The notes below the pieces were generated by a model that saw nothing but the letters and a program-made list of their open reading frames with translations, was not told the DNA's origin and made no database searches. Shown piece after piece: positions 15,624-26,807 of a stretch of DNA of 39,861 nucleotides. Where the stretch lies: assembly GCA_016744675.1 (NCBI GenBank), contig JADGDX010000024.1:1-39861 (forward strand). Direction: 5' to 3'. The translations under genes were made by a program, and so were the position numbers. Position 1 is the stretch's first letter; each line of letters starts with the position of its first letter. This DNA comes from Desulfuromusa sp. Its GTDB lineage: Bacteria; Desulfobacterota; Desulfuromonadia; Desulfuromonadales; Geopsychrobacteraceae.

Positions 15624-16505
15624 TTAAGCTGTTAATCGTTTTAACGCTTCAAGGTATTTTTCGCCAGTTTTGCGAACAATTTCTTCGGGAAGTTTTGGTG
15701 CTGGCGCTTGTTTTCCCCAATCGAGCGTTTCGAGATAGTCGCGTAAAAATTGCTTATCAAAGCTTGGCTGTGCTCCTCCTGCTTGATAAAGATCTTTGGG
15801 CCAAAAGCGCGATGAATCGGGGGTGAGAGCTTCATCGATCCAGATCAGTTGGTTGTCCAGCATGCCGAATTCAAATTTTGTGTCAGCAATGATGAGACCT
15901 TTTTCGTTGGCCAGGCTCCGCGCACGTTCGTAAATCTTAATACTGATATCGCTTATCTGGTCAGAGATCTCCTGGCCACACAGTTCAACCGTTTGGGCGA
16001 AGGAGATGTTTTCGTCGTGTTCACCAAGTTCAGCTTTGGTTGAAGGAGTGAATAGTGTTTCTGGAAGTTTGTCGCTCTGTTGTAGTCCTTTTGGCAGGGG
16101 AATACTGCAGACCGAACCTTGCTGCTGATACTCTTTCCAACCACTCCCTGATAGATAGCCACGAACAATACATTCAACCGGAAGGGGTTGTGCTTTTTTT
16201 GCTAACATACTGCGACCTTCAAGTTGGTCGCGGTATTGGTGGGTTATTGCAGGGAAATCATCAATTTCAGTTGAGATGAGATGATTTGGAATGAGGTCAC
16301 TCATCTGATCAAACCAGAATTTTGAAATCTGTGTCAGGACATATCCTTTTTGTGGGATTCCTTCGTCCATAATGACGTCAAATGCCGATATGCGATCACT
16401 GGCAACAAGTAATAGGTACTCGCCAAGATCGTAGATGTCTCTGACTTTGCCGCGGTTGACCAAATTAAGCTCTGGACAGTTTGTTTGGGTGATAATGGGT
16501 GTCAT
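15624..16505 (-). CDS. purC: Phosphoribosylaminoimidazole-succinocarboxamide synthase
   Basis: PurC joins CAIR and aspartate with ATP in purine synthesis. The 293-residue protein contains [20 protein letters not shown] (18-37), [15 protein letters not shown], the substrate segment [17 protein letters not shown] and [10 protein letters not shown]. It is the long form (about 290-300 residues), not the 237-residue E. coli form. Its ATG overlaps the last base of the ppiD stop (TAATG), so translation is probably coupled to the foldase gene, an unusual partner for a purine gene. Confidence 0.97.
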   Translation of the reverse strand: MTPIITQTNCPELNLVNRGKVRDIYDLGEYLLLVASDRISAFDVIMDEGIPQKGYVLTQISKFWFDQMSDLIPNHLISTEIDDFPAITHQYRDQLEGRSMLAKKAQPLPVECIVRGYLSGSGWKEYQQQGSVCSIPLPKGLQQSDKLPETLFTPSTKAELGEHDENISFAQTVELCGQEISDQISDISIKIYERARSLANEKGLIIADTKFEFGMLDNQLIWIDEALTPDSSRFWPKDLYQAGGAQPSFDKQFLRDYLETLDWGKQAPAPKLPEEIVRKTGEKYLEALKRLTA

Positions 16506-18460
16506 TATTTATCGCTCCCCTTTTCAAATGCGCTGATGAGTTCTGGGACCATGATTTCAATCTTAGCCTGCTGCATGAGTTGACTTAATTTGTCTGCAAC
16601 GACTTGTTTTTTCTCTTCATCGAGTAGGCGGTTTGTTAGCAGCTCAAGATCAGAGGCACTGAGTGCTTCAAAATCGGCAATTTCTGATTTTTTCAGACTA
16701 GCAACGAGATATTTATCGCCAATCGTGTAGACCTGTGAAGCAATAGGTGATTCTTCAGTCAAGGCGAATGCTTCTTTGGAAAGCTCTTCTGAAGATCCAA
16801 TGCGTGGAATGAACGCTCCAAAACTGCGACTGAATTCACCCGATTCTTCAACGGTCAATTTGAGGCTCTTGGCCGCACTGTTAAGGCTTTTCTTCTCAGT
16901 TGCTTTAGCCTGTAATTGATCAGCAAGTTCTTTGGCAAGAGACTGGGCTTGTTCTATCCGATAATTCTTTTCAGCAGCAGCCTTAACTTGATTAAGCTCA
17001 GGGAGGTGACTTGCTTGACGCTCCTTAAGGGTGAAAAGGAAAACGCCTTGGGTTGTTTGTATGGGTCGTGCAAGTTCACCATCTTTTAGAGACAGAGCTG
17101 CTTGATTGATAGCAGCGACTTTGCCGATTCCATCAATAGCAGAATTTGCTGAGAAAAAGCCTGTTTCTTTAACTCCCAAGTCATTCGCTGTTGCTGCCGT
17201 TTCAAGGTCTCCGCTTTTGCGGTTGATGTTGTAGGCATCCATGGCTTTTTCGTAGGACAACTGACGGGATCTTTCCAGTGTTAACCCTGCCTTGACTTCG
17301 TCAATAGCATCAACAAGAGATTTGACTCCCGGCTCAATATATTCATCAACTTTGATAATGTGGAAACCAAAAGGGGTCCGAACTACTTCACTTAATTGTC
17401 CTGGTCGGAGAGCGAAGGCAGCCTCTTCAAATTCACTCACCATAACTCCGCGACCAAAGGTGCCAATGTCTCCACCTTTTGTTGCATTGCTTTTATCATC
17501 TGAGTGGGTTTTGGCTAGCTGTGAAAAATCTGCTCCCTCTTGAAGTTGTTTGAGGAGTTCTTTAGAGAGATCTTCCCTTTGCTGGATAACCTCAGGAGTT
17601 GCATCTTCTGGAACACGCAAGAGTATATGTGCTGCGGTGACCTGTTCTTTAATTTCGAACAGATCAAGGTTGCGACGGTAGTATCGCTGCAGGTCATCAT
17701 CGCTCCCGCTTCCAGCTTCGTCTTCATAGCGAGCAGGATCAAATTGGAGATAACGGATAGATACTTTCTCTGGAACTCTAAAATCTTCAATATTGGCTTC
17801 AAAAAATGCTTTTAGTGCGTTGTCAGAAACGGTCACTTTTGTTTCAACCAGCGCTGGGGTTAACCAAACGTAGTTGAGATTAACTTTATCGTTCTCTTTG
17901 TGAAAGGAACTTTTGAGACTATCGTCGCTGACTGCCGCTCCCTGTTGCAGACTGTCACGCACCTTTTGGGTTAATAACTGTCTTTGTTGGGACATCTCAA
18001 ATTGTTCGGGGCTCATCCTTTGGTAATTCAGGACTTCTAGGTAACGATCCCGATTAAATTTCCCATCCACTTGAAACGCATCATACTGGGCAATACTGTC
18101 GATGAGTTCTTGCTGCGTGACTTCAAGGTTGAGTTCCGTCGCCTGTTGAACGAGAAGAGCTTCTTCAACGAGCTGTTGTAGGGCTTGTTTCGGAAGGTTG
18201 AGTTGTTTTTCCAGCTCGGCATCAAAATTACCTTGGTAGATATTTTGATATAGGTTGTAGAGGTTGCTGTACCCACTTTGGAAAGTGCCATAGCTGATTT
18301 CATCGCCATTGACACGGGCAGCAATGTCTCCACCTTGGTTTGCGTTTTGATCGGTTGGCGCTGTAAGCATGGTATAGCCGATAACAAAACTTAAAATGAT
18401 CACGCCGAAGGCGATTTTGATCAAGACCGATTTTTGTTTTGACCTAACAAATTGAAGCAT
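16505..18460 (-). CDS. ppiD: PpiD-type peptidyl-prolyl isomerase / periplasmic foldase
   Basis: This 651-residue inner-membrane-anchored SurA/PpiD-like chaperone assists proteins leaving the Sec translocon. Visible parts are a cytoplasmic N-terminus ([11 protein letters not shown]), a membrane helix (about 12-35), a SurA_N-like domain with [12 protein letters not shown], and a parvulin domain in the middle ([12 protein letters not shown] through [20 protein letters not shown] to FGFHIIKV). A long C-terminal region follows. The ATG at 18460 is preferred to an upstream TTG at 18481, because GAGGAG precedes it by 10 bases and PpiD proteins start with a short basic stretch. Confidence 0.92.
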   Translation of the reverse strand: MLQFVRSKQKSVLIKIAFGVIILSFVIGYTMLTAPTDQNANQGGDIAARVNGDEISYGTFQSGYSNLYNLYQNIYQGNFDAELEKQLNLPKQALQQLVEEALLVQQATELNLEVTQQELIDSIAQYDAFQVDGKFNRDRYLEVLNYQRMSPEQFEMSQQRQLLTQKVRDSLQQGAAVSDDSLKSSFHKENDKVNLNYVWLTPALVETKVTVSDNALKAFFEANIEDFRVPEKVSIRYLQFDPARYEDEAGSGSDDDLQRYYRRNLDLFEIKEQVTAAHILLRVPEDATPEVIQQREDLSKELLKQLQEGADFSQLAKTHSDDKSNATKGGDIGTFGRGVMVSEFEEAAFALRPGQLSEVVRTPFGFHIIKVDEYIEPGVKSLVDAIDEVKAGLTLERSRQLSYEKAMDAYNINRKSGDLETAATANDLGVKETGFFSANSAIDGIGKVAAINQAALSLKDGELARPIQTTQGVFLFTLKERQASHLPELNQVKAAAEKNYRIEQAQSLAKELADQLQAKATEKKSLNSAAKSLKLTVEESGEFSRSFGAFIPRIGSSEELSKEAFALTEESPIASQVYTIGDKYLVASLKKSEIADFEALSASDLELLTNRLLDEEKKQVVADKLSQLMQQAKIEIMVPELISAFEKGSDK

Positions 18461-18565
18461 TGCAGTGGAACTCCTCGTCAAGTTTCTGGTTGATTTGAGA
18501 CAAAAAACAGTTTCGCATGTTAGACCAGCAATTTACTGAAAAGCAATCATTTTTTGCTAGCTTAA

Positions 18566-19711
<1,146 letters not shown>

Positions 19712-19740
19712 TGCTTGGATGTACTCTGTATTAACTCATC

Positions 19741-19770
19741 GGGGAGGATCGTTTGATTCTCCCCCTTTTT
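19741..19770 (+). terminator. Intrinsic terminator between mreB and mreC
   Basis: GGGGAGGATC (19741-19750) pairs with GATTCTCCCC (19755-19764, one G-U) around a GTTT loop, followed by TTTTT. It separates mreB from mreC-mreD-mrdA-rodA and probably lets only part of the transcription proceed. Confidence 0.85.
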
Positions 19771-19819
19771 ATGACCGTCACTGTACGATTATTATTCCAG
19801 AACCTACTTGGAGCAGTCA

Positions 19820-20638
19820 GTGCGTGAACTGTTAAGACGCTATCGGTTTGTATTTCTTGCTGCGGCCCTCATGCTGGCAACAGTAGCTCTCTATTCGTAC
19901 AATCTCCGCCAAAAAACAGCGACCACCTTTTTTGAACGTGCTGTTCTTACTGTGTCCGCACCTTTTTTGTCTGGTGTTGACGGCCTTGTTGATTATGTCT
20001 CCGACATCTGGGGGGACTATATTTGGCTCGTTGATGCTCGCAGAAGGAGTCTTGAGCTTGAAGAGCAGAATGTAAAGTTACAAGCACAACTCCAAGAGGT
20101 CCAAGAAGTATCTTTACAGAATGATAGGTTGCGTAAACTTCTTGCCTTTGTCGATGACTTGGACCGTCCCGCTTTGCCAGCTCAGGTCGTTGGAGAAGAT
20201 GCGAGCAATTGGGCGCGAACGATAATTATTGATAAAGGAACTCAAGCTGGCCTTCGCACGGGCTTTCCTGTTGTCGCAGCACAGGGAGTTGTTGGGCGAA
20301 TTATAAAGATTGCCCCGAACAGTTCTCGGGTTTTACTTGTGACCGATGCCTCATCAGCAGTTGCTGCCTTGATTCAGCGGACTCGGACTCGCAGTGTTGC
20401 GCGTGGTCGAGGTGACGATCTTTCCATAGAATATGCTTTGCGTGATGCCGACATTCAGACCGGTGATTTGTTGGTGACTTCGGGGATGGGGGGTGTTTTC
20501 CCAAAGGGGTTGCCTCTGGGAGTGATTGAATCTGTCGAAAAAGATCAATTTGGCTTGTTTCAGCAGGTCAAGGCGACACCAACAATTGATTTTTCTCTTC
20601 TTGAGGAGGTCATGGTGATTGTCGGGGAGGATCGATGA
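19820..20638 (+). CDS. mreC: Rod shape-determining protein MreC
   Basis: MreC is the bitopic elongasome scaffold that activates PBP2. The 272-residue protein has a basic start (VRELLRRYRFVF), one membrane helix (about 9-27), a coiled coil (about 68-105, LEEQNVKLQAQLQEV) and the beta-domain with RTGFPVVAAQGVVGRI and VTSGMGGVFPKGLPLG. I chose GTG at 19820 because TTGGAG lies 6 bases before it. A TTG at 19808 in the same frame is part of that very Shine-Dalgarno. The last bases overlap mreD (ATGA). Confidence 0.95.
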   Translation: MRELLRRYRFVFLAAALMLATVALYSYNLRQKTATTFFERAVLTVSAPFLSGVDGLVDYVSDIWGDYIWLVDARRRSLELEEQNVKLQAQLQEVQEVSLQNDRLRKLLAFVDDLDRPALPAQVVGEDASNWARTIIIDKGTQAGLRTGFPVVAAQGVVGRIIKIAPNSSRVLLVTDASSAVAALIQRTRTRSVARGRGDDLSIEYALRDADIQTGDLLVTSGMGGVFPKGLPLGVIESVEKDQFGLFQQVKATPTIDFSLLEEVMVIVGEDR

Positions 20639-21171
20639 AAGGTTTTCTCCTATTTCTTTTGGCCGGCATTGCCTTTGCTTTACTCCAAAGTAATGTTCTG
20701 CCCGTGTTTTTATCTCCTAATTGGCGACCAAACCTGATCCTGATTCTGGTTTTATACTTAGGGTTAAGTGAAAGTTTATTTCGCGCCCTGACTGCTGGAT
20801 TGTTGCTCGGAGCAATCCAAGACAGCTTTTGTGGCCCCAACTTAGGTCTCTATATTTCTGTTTATCTCACGATTATTTTTGTGACACGGTTGTTGTGTGA
20901 GCAACTCAATGCAGAAAGTCCACCCCTGCTCCTGCTGTTGATTGCTGGCGGGACTCTTCTACAAAATTTTCTTGTCGGTTTTTACCTGACGATTCTTGCC
21001 GATGATTCTCCGGTTTTACACATTCTCCTCCCTGCCATTCCGCAGCAGCTATTGTCAAACTTGTTGTTTGCAACAATCATGCTTTTGTTGTTGCTACGCT
21101 TTCAACGCCTGTTTGGTTATCGTTCTGGTCTGGCTGGCTTGATCTATCAGAGTAAACATCATGGGACTTGA
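20635..21171 (+). CDS. mreD: Rod shape-determining membrane protein MreD
   Basis: This is a 178-residue polytopic membrane protein of the elongasome. Hydrophobic helices fill most of it (start MKGFLLFLLAGIAFALLQSN, then PNLILILVLYLGLSESL and a central GLLLGAIQDSFCGPNLGLY loop typical of MreD). Five to six membrane passes are likely. It overlaps mreC by 4 bases and mrdA by 11 bases, so the three are translated in a chain. Confidence 0.93.
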   Translation: MKGFLLFLLAGIAFALLQSNVLPVFLSPNWRPNLILILVLYLGLSESLFRALTAGLLLGAIQDSFCGPNLGLYISVYLTIIFVTRLLCEQLNAESPPLLLLLIAGGTLLQNFLVGFYLTILADDSPVLHILLPAIPQQLLSNLLFATIMLLLLLRFQRLFGYRSGLAGLIYQSKHHGT

Positions 21172-23017
21172 TATTAAATGGAAAGAGCTCCCTGTTGTTC
21201 AGGGGCGGTTTTTGTTTTACTCCGCAGCGGCAGCTGTCATTTTCTTACTGTTATTGCTGCGCCTCTGGTACCTTCAGGTTATCAGTTATGAAGATCTTCA
21301 GAATCGATCTGTCCGCAATCGCACTCGAGTTTTATCTCTCGATGCGCCACGAGGTCCAATTTTTGACCGCAATGGAACGTTACTGGTTGATAACCGACCC
21401 GCATTTAAAATTTCTGTCATGCGACAAGAGGTTGAAGATCATTCTCTTTTGTTTGAGCGACTCGCACCACTTCTTGAAGTTGAAGTTTCTGAACTTGAAG
21501 AACGTTGGCAGATGGGGAAAAGGTTTCCGGTCTATCGACCGGTTCCACTTGCTGAAGATGTGAGCCGTGAGATCATGGAGAGAGTTCAGGAGTACAGCGT
21601 TGATTTGCCTGGAATTCTGACTGAGGTCCGCCCGGTTCGGGATTATTTAGAACATGGATCGGCTGCCCATCTGATCGGTTACCTTGGTGAGATTACTGAG
21701 AAGGAATTGCAAAGCGGAAGTTTTGATCAATATCGTGGCGGGGATTTTGTCGGAAAAACGGCTCTTGAGAGGAGCTTCGATTCTTATTTACGCGGAGAGA
21801 AGGGGGAACGTCTGGTTGAAGTTGATGTTCAGGGCAAATTGTTGCGCCAGTTGCAGGTCGAGCCGCCTCGGCCTGGAAATAAGATTTATCTGACCCTTGA
21901 TCGTGAACTGCAACGTGCTGCGGATGAGGCTTTTGGCTCTCAATCTGGTGCTGCTATTGCTTTGGATGTCAACAGTGGGGAAGTTTTGGCGATGGTGAGT
22001 CGTCCAACATTTAATCCTGCTTTGTTTGTTAAGGGGATAGCCAGTGATGAATGGCGCGCCTTAGCGCAGGATAGTCGACACCCACTGCAAAATAAAGTGA
22101 TTGGTGGGCAATACCCTCCTGGCTCCACATTCAAGATGGTCGTCGCATTGGCAGCACTCCGAGAGGGGATTGCTGGGCCTGAACATAGTGTGGACTGTCA
22201 AGGTGATTTTGTTGTCGGCGGTTCTCGTTATCGTTGTTGGAAGAAAAAAGGACATGGTCCAACCGATCTAAAAAAAGCACTAAGTGAAAGCTGTGATGTG
22301 TGGTTTTATCAGATTGGGTTGGAGTTGGGGATTGATAAGTTATCTGCTGCGGCTAAAGAATTTGGCTTGGGGGCCCCAGTTGGTTATCCTCTGCCGGGGG
22401 AACGTTCTGGACTTATGCCGTCACAGGACTGGAAACATCGCCGCTATGGCAAACCTTGGTATGCAGGAGAAACAGTTATCGCCTCGATTGGACAGGGATT
22501 TGTCCTCGCAACACCGATGCAGTTAGCGGTAATGATGGCAGCGATAGCTAATAATGGGACGCTTTTGAAGCCCCAGGTGATTCGTCAGGTAGAAGATTGG
22601 GAAGGAAATCTGCTTCTGCAATCGGAACGGGAGGTTGTTCGCCAGATCAACTATTCACCCCAAGCTTGGAAGGCTGTTCAGGATGGTTTGGTTGCCGTGG
22701 TCAATACGCCGCGGGGTACAGGCCAGGCCGCATATCTTGAGGATGTCATTGTGGCTGGAAAAACCGGTACGTCACAGGTTGTAAGGCGGAAATCGGATGA
22801 AGAGGAAGAGTTGGATGAAGACGGTGAGATTCCTTATCGCTTTCGTCCACATGCGCTCTTTGTTGCTTATGCTCCCGCTGAGAAACCAGAGATAGCAATT
22901 GCTGTTGTTGTCGAACACGGGCAATCAGGTGGTCGAGCAGCAGGGCCTATCGCTAAAAAAATTATTAAGAGGTATATGGAACTCAAGGGGAACCACCCCG
23001 CTGGGCAGGAGGAATAA
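21161..23017 (+). CDS. mrdA: Penicillin-binding protein 2 (elongation transpeptidase)
   Basis: PBP2 cross-links peptidoglycan during lateral growth, working with RodA. The 618-residue protein has a short cytoplasmic tail, one membrane helix (about 17-40) and the non-catalytic PBP-dimer domain (RGPIFDRNGTLLVDNRP at 64-80). The transpeptidase domain has the catalytic serine in STFK (S322, K325), SCD (377-379) and KTGT (534-537). A charged Glu/Asp insert (DEEEELDEDGE) follows KTG, and whether it is common in relatives is unknown to me. Its ATG lies within mreD, and its stop is 3 bases before rodA. Confidence 0.96.
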   Translation: MGLDIKWKELPVVQGRFLFYSAAAAVIFLLLLLRLWYLQVISYEDLQNRSVRNRTRVLSLDAPRGPIFDRNGTLLVDNRPAFKISVMRQEVEDHSLLFERLAPLLEVEVSELEERWQMGKRFPVYRPVPLAEDVSREIMERVQEYSVDLPGILTEVRPVRDYLEHGSAAHLIGYLGEITEKELQSGSFDQYRGGDFVGKTALERSFDSYLRGEKGERLVEVDVQGKLLRQLQVEPPRPGNKIYLTLDRELQRAADEAFGSQSGAAIALDVNSGEVLAMVSRPTFNPALFVKGIASDEWRALAQDSRHPLQNKVIGGQYPPGSTFKMVVALAALREGIAGPEHSVDCQGDFVVGGSRYRCWKKKGHGPTDLKKALSESCDVWFYQIGLELGIDKLSAAAKEFGLGAPVGYPLPGERSGLMPSQDWKHRRYGKPWYAGETVIASIGQGFVLATPMQLAVMMAAIANNGTLLKPQVIRQVEDWEGNLLLQSEREVVRQINYSPQAWKAVQDGLVAVVNTPRGTGQAAYLEDVIVAGKTGTSQVVRRKSDEEEELDEDGEIPYRFRPHALFVAYAPAEKPEIAIAVVVEHGQSGGRAAGPIAKKIIKRYMELKGNHPAGQEE

Positions 23018-23020
23018 TCA

Positions 23021-24118
23021 ATGTTTGATCGACGATTGGTCTCTAACTTTGATTGGGTCTTGTTGCTGACCGTCCTCTTATTAGCCGGAATCGGGGTTGC
23101 AAATCTTTATAGTGCAACGGCCAGTTGGAATCCTTCAGCAACGCCACTTTATTTAAAGCAACTTCTCTGGTTGTCTGGCGGAGTTACGATCGCTTTGATT
23201 GTCTGCTTGTTTGACTACCGCCATTTGGAATTTTTTGCAGTTCATTTTTATTGGGTCAGTGTTGGCTTGTTAGTTTATGTCCTCGTTCTGGGTAAGACGT
23301 CTATGGGGGCAACACGTTGGATCAACCTTGGGTTTTTTAATTTGCAGCCAGGTGAAGTCATCAAGATTGGAATGATTTTGTTGTTGGCGCGAATATTTGC
23401 AAAAACAGCCAACCCCTTTGGTTTTGGTTTGTTGGAATTATGGAAGCCAGCTTTGTGGTTATTGCTGCCGGTTATCCTCATTCTTAAGGAACCCGATTTG
23501 GGGACAGCCATGATGGTTATCTTTATTGCTGCATCGATGTTGCTGTTTGCCGGGCTTAAGCGTGGAACAATCATTGGGCTTACTTTGATTGGAGCGTTGC
23601 TTTCTCTGGTGGGCTGGTTTGGGTTGCACGATTATCAGCGTGCCAGAATTCGAACTTTCATGAACCCGGAAGCAGATCCTTTGGGGAGTGGATACCATAT
23701 TATTCAATCTAAAATTGCTATTGGTAGCGGTGGTTTCTTTGGTAAGGGATTTATTCAGGGGACGCAATCACAACTCTCTTTTCTTCCAGAAAGACATACC
23801 GATTTTGCTTTTTCAGTTTTTGCAGAAGAATGGGGTTTTACGGGAAGTTTTGTCTTGTTGATGTTGTACCTGTTTTTGATTGTCTGGGGGCTTTACGTTG
23901 CTAGGCGGGCTGCAGATCGCTTTGGTTTGTTTCTCGCTGTGGGGGTGACGGCTATGATTTTCTGGCACATTGTCGTTAATTTGGGAATGGTGATTGGTTT
24001 ATTACCCGTTGTCGGTGTGCCGCTGCCACTCTTCTCTTATGGTGGCACCAGTATGGTGACAACGATGATTGGTGTGGGATTGTTGATGAATGTCAGTATG
24101 CGCCGCTTTATGTTTTGA
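23021..24118 (+). CDS. rodA: Peptidoglycan glycosyltransferase RodA
   Basis: RodA polymerises lipid II into glycan strands and forms a complex with PBP2. The 365-residue SEDS protein has about ten membrane helices, and its motifs include LKEPDLGTAMM and the extracellular loop FLPERHTDFAFSVFAEEWGF, which holds the catalytic aspartate of the family. The C-terminal GVPLPLFSYGGTSM is a standard SEDS signature. GGAGG lies just upstream, inside the mrdA end, so the pair is coupled. No terminator follows. Confidence 0.97.
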   Translation: MFDRRLVSNFDWVLLLTVLLLAGIGVANLYSATASWNPSATPLYLKQLLWLSGGVTIALIVCLFDYRHLEFFAVHFYWVSVGLLVYVLVLGKTSMGATRWINLGFFNLQPGEVIKIGMILLLARIFAKTANPFGFGLLELWKPALWLLLPVILILKEPDLGTAMMVIFIAASMLLFAGLKRGTIIGLTLIGALLSLVGWFGLHDYQRARIRTFMNPEADPLGSGYHIIQSKIAIGSGGFFGKGFIQGTQSQLSFLPERHTDFAFSVFAEEWGFTGSFVLLMLYLFLIVWGLYVARRAADRFGLFLAVGVTAMIFWHIVVNLGMVIGLLPVVGVPLPLFSYGGTSMVTTMIGVGLLMNVSMRRFMF

Positions 24119-24249
24119 GTATTCTCCAGAGGATCCCTTCAAAAATATGCCGTTCTGATTTTCAAATTTAATTATGTCACTTCGGCTGAGTTGCATAAGA
24201 ATTGGGGGGATAGAATAGGTTCTCTTTCCAATTTGAGTCATGGAGCACA

Positions 24250-25278
24250 ATGGATCTGGATAATTTCAATGAATGGTTGACGGAGGCATCTCGTGAGATT
24301 GGGGCGCATTCGATGGCATGTATCCGGATGGATAACCCGCTTCTGCAGTCACGTGTTAAAGAGAATAATACGCTTGTTGCCGACTGGATGAATCGAGAAA
24401 TGCACGGCGAGATGGACTATCTTGAGCGGTTGTTTCTTGATAAATCCAACCCATGGAAAACCTTTCCATTTGCCAAGTCGGTGATTGTCCTTACGTTTAG
24501 TAACCGTTGGGGGGATCCTTCAGCAACTCACCCTTTCCCCGTACCCGCACAGAATGCGATGCTTGGTTATATCTCTGCCTATGCCAGAGAAGCCGATTAT
24601 CACTTGACCGGGCAGGCGATGCTCTCACAATTAGCGAAGATGCTAGGCGATAACATTCATGCTCAAGCAACTGTTGATACTGCCGCAGTCTATGAGCGAT
24701 TGTTTGCTACCGTTGGTGGTCTTGGTGAAATAGGGAGTAATAACTTGTTACGGGTCCCGGGTTCTGGGAATAGCCGGGTATTTATCGGCTGTCTCTTTGT
24801 TGATGCCGAACTGCCGGAAGTTATCCAAGACGCTAAGATGCCCACTGAATGTTCTTCTTGCCTCACGTGTCTCAAGAAGTGTCCTTCCGGTGCGATTCAA
24901 CCCGGACAGATGTTTGATGCGAAGAAGTGTCTCAGTTATTTAACCATTGAAAAAAAAGGGCTCCTGTCACGTAAGGAAGGACTTTCTATCGGTGACTGGC
25001 TGTTTGGTTGTGACCTCTGTACGATGGCATGCCCACCGCAAGTGGGGGTTGATATGCGGATTCCAGTTGACCTTGAATGGTTACTGAAGTCTTCTTCATT
25101 CGAGATTCGTCATACGATCAAAGGCAATGCAACAGCTTATGCTGGTGTGACCCAGTTACGCAAAAATGCAGTGGTTGTTCTAAAAAATATAGCAACTCCA
25201 AGGGCAAACGACCTGCTCGGTTGGGTGGCTGAAAAAACTGGAAGTGAACTGATTCGTCGGCAGATTGATTTGTGGTGA
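24250..25278 (+). CDS. queG: Epoxyqueuosine reductase QueG
   Basis: QueG reduces epoxyqueuosine to queuosine in tRNA wobble positions, using cobalamin and two [4Fe-4S] clusters. The 342-residue protein has the N-terminal cobalamin-binding part with HGEMDYLERLFLDKSNPW and a VDTAAVYER segment (D143 is in the place of the family's catalytic Asp). It also has eight cluster cysteines: C201, C204, C207, C211 (CSSCLTCLKKCP) and C227, C254, C257, C261. The family loop after this (GWxGKH in E. coli-type proteins) reads GLGEIGSNN, so binding details may differ. It lies 131 bases past rodA and may be read from that operon. Confidence 0.85.
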   Translation: MDLDNFNEWLTEASREIGAHSMACIRMDNPLLQSRVKENNTLVADWMNREMHGEMDYLERLFLDKSNPWKTFPFAKSVIVLTFSNRWGDPSATHPFPVPAQNAMLGYISAYAREADYHLTGQAMLSQLAKMLGDNIHAQATVDTAAVYERLFATVGGLGEIGSNNLLRVPGSGNSRVFIGCLFVDAELPEVIQDAKMPTECSSCLTCLKKCPSGAIQPGQMFDAKKCLSYLTIEKKGLLSRKEGLSIGDWLFGCDLCTMACPPQVGVDMRIPVDLEWLLKSSSFEIRHTIKGNATAYAGVTQLRKNAVVVLKNIATPRANDLLGWVAEKTGSELIRRQIDLW

Positions 25279-25316
25279 TGTGGCAATATGGATCATGATG
25301 ACCCCGCAGGCGGCTA

Positions 25317-26633
25317 TCATTTGTCATTATTTTTCACATTGCAATTCTTCTGTTGATTCATCCGTTCTTGAATCATCTTTTCATACCCCCTTTGTGTAGG
25401 GCGATAGAATTTTTTTGTCGCAATTTCATCAGGGAGGTACGTTTGCTCAGTGAATCCTTCTTGGTAGTTGTGGGCGTATTTATATCCTTCTCCGTAGCCC
25501 AGTTGTTTCATCAATTTGGTTGGAGCATTGCGGATATGTTTTGGAACGGCTAACGGCCCAGATGATCGCACTTCCGCTATGGCTTCATTGATGCCGGCAT
25601 AACTTGCGTTGCTCTTTGGCGCTGTGGCGAGGTAGGTCACTCCTTGGGCTAAATTGATTCTCGCTTCTGGCAGACCGACAAAGTGAACAGCTTGTTGGAC
25701 CGCAAGAGAGATCTGTAAGGCACGGGGGTCTGAGTTTCCAATATCTTCTGATGCAAAAATAACCATCCGTCTAACGATAAATAAGGGGTCTTCTCCAGAC
25801 TCCAACATCCTGGCCAACCAATAGAGAGCCCCATCTGGATCAGATCCGCGCATACTTTTGATAAATGCAGAGATAACATTGTAGTGCTCTTCGCCACCCT
25901 TGTCGTAAAGGAGGGCTTTCTTCTGCAATGCTTCTTGAGCTGTATGTAGGGTGATGTGATTCTGTTGAGCCGTTGATGCAGCAACTTCAAGAGCTCCTAG
26001 TGCGCTGCGAGCATCTCCTCCCGATTGTTCAGCAAAGAAATTCAGAGCAGCGTCTTCAATCTGAAGCTCGGGGTTGTTAAGGCCTTGTTGGGCTGGAATT
26101 GCACGGATTAATAGGGTTTTTAGATCTTCTGGTGCGAGAGATTCTAGAACAAAAACTCGTGATCGAGAGAGGAGGGCAGAATTGACTTCAAAGCTTGGAT
26201 TTTCGGTTGTTGCACCAATGAGAGTGATTTCTCCTTTTTCCACAGAGGGGAGAAACGCATCTTGCTGCGCTTTGTTAAAACGGTGAATTTCATCAACAAA
26301 GAGCAGGGTTTTATGTGCGTGATATGCCCGTTGCTGTTTTGCTTCGGCAACAATTTCACGGACCTCTTTGATGCTGCCCAGAACGGCCGAGAAAAAAACA
26401 AAGCGACTTTTTGTACAATTGGCAATCACACGCCCCAATGTCGTTTTTCCCGTGCCAGGAGGACCCCAGAATATAATTGATGTGAGCTGGTCACTTTCGA
26501 TGAGCTGGCGCAGTAACTTTCCCTGTCCGAGCAGGTGTTGCTGTCCGACAATATCATCGAGGCTTTGTGGACGCATCCGTTCTGCGAGTGGAGTATTCGT
26601 TCGATCTTGGGCAGTTTGTTCAAAGAGATCCAT
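25317..26633 (-). CDS. rarA: Replication-associated recombination protein A (MgsA family AAA+ ATPase)
   Basis: RarA acts on stalled replication forks and on single-stranded DNA gaps. The 438-residue protein begins MDLFEQTAQDRTNTPLAERM, followed by RPQSLDDIVGQQHLLG. It has Walker A GPPGTGKT (57-64), Walker B LFVDEIHRF and the arginine-containing SRSRVFVLE. The C-terminal half is the MgsA tetramerisation region, starting SAFIKSMRGSDPDGALYWLA and ending in YLPDEIATKKFYRPTQRGYE. I chose the ATG at 26633, because the longer frame to 26714 adds 27 residues that family members lack. It is divergent from nadK. Confidence 0.96.
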   Translation of the reverse strand: MDLFEQTAQDRTNTPLAERMRPQSLDDIVGQQHLLGQGKLLRQLIESDQLTSIIFWGPPGTGKTTLGRVIANCTKSRFVFFSAVLGSIKEVREIVAEAKQQRAYHAHKTLLFVDEIHRFNKAQQDAFLPSVEKGEITLIGATTENPSFEVNSALLSRSRVFVLESLAPEDLKTLLIRAIPAQQGLNNPELQIEDAALNFFAEQSGGDARSALGALEVAASTAQQNHITLHTAQEALQKKALLYDKGGEEHYNVISAFIKSMRGSDPDGALYWLARMLESGEDPLFIVRRMVIFASEDIGNSDPRALQISLAVQQAVHFVGLPEARINLAQGVTYLATAPKSNASYAGINEAIAEVRSSGPLAVPKHIRNAPTKLMKQLGYGEGYKYAHNYQEGFTEQTYLPDEIATKKFYRPTQRGYEKMIQERMNQQKNCNVKNNDK

Positions 26634-26807
26634 GTCTATCTTTCTTCTGACGATATGCGACTGTGTTTTTACCAAAGAACTCGTAATGTAACATGCGTTT
26701 TGTCTCTCCAACAACTGCCTATGAGATGGACTTTTTCGGTTGGTTTGTGATAATTGTCGTTTTTTATTTTAAGAATTATCTTTCTGACATTTTCTCTTGG
26801 TGGATCG

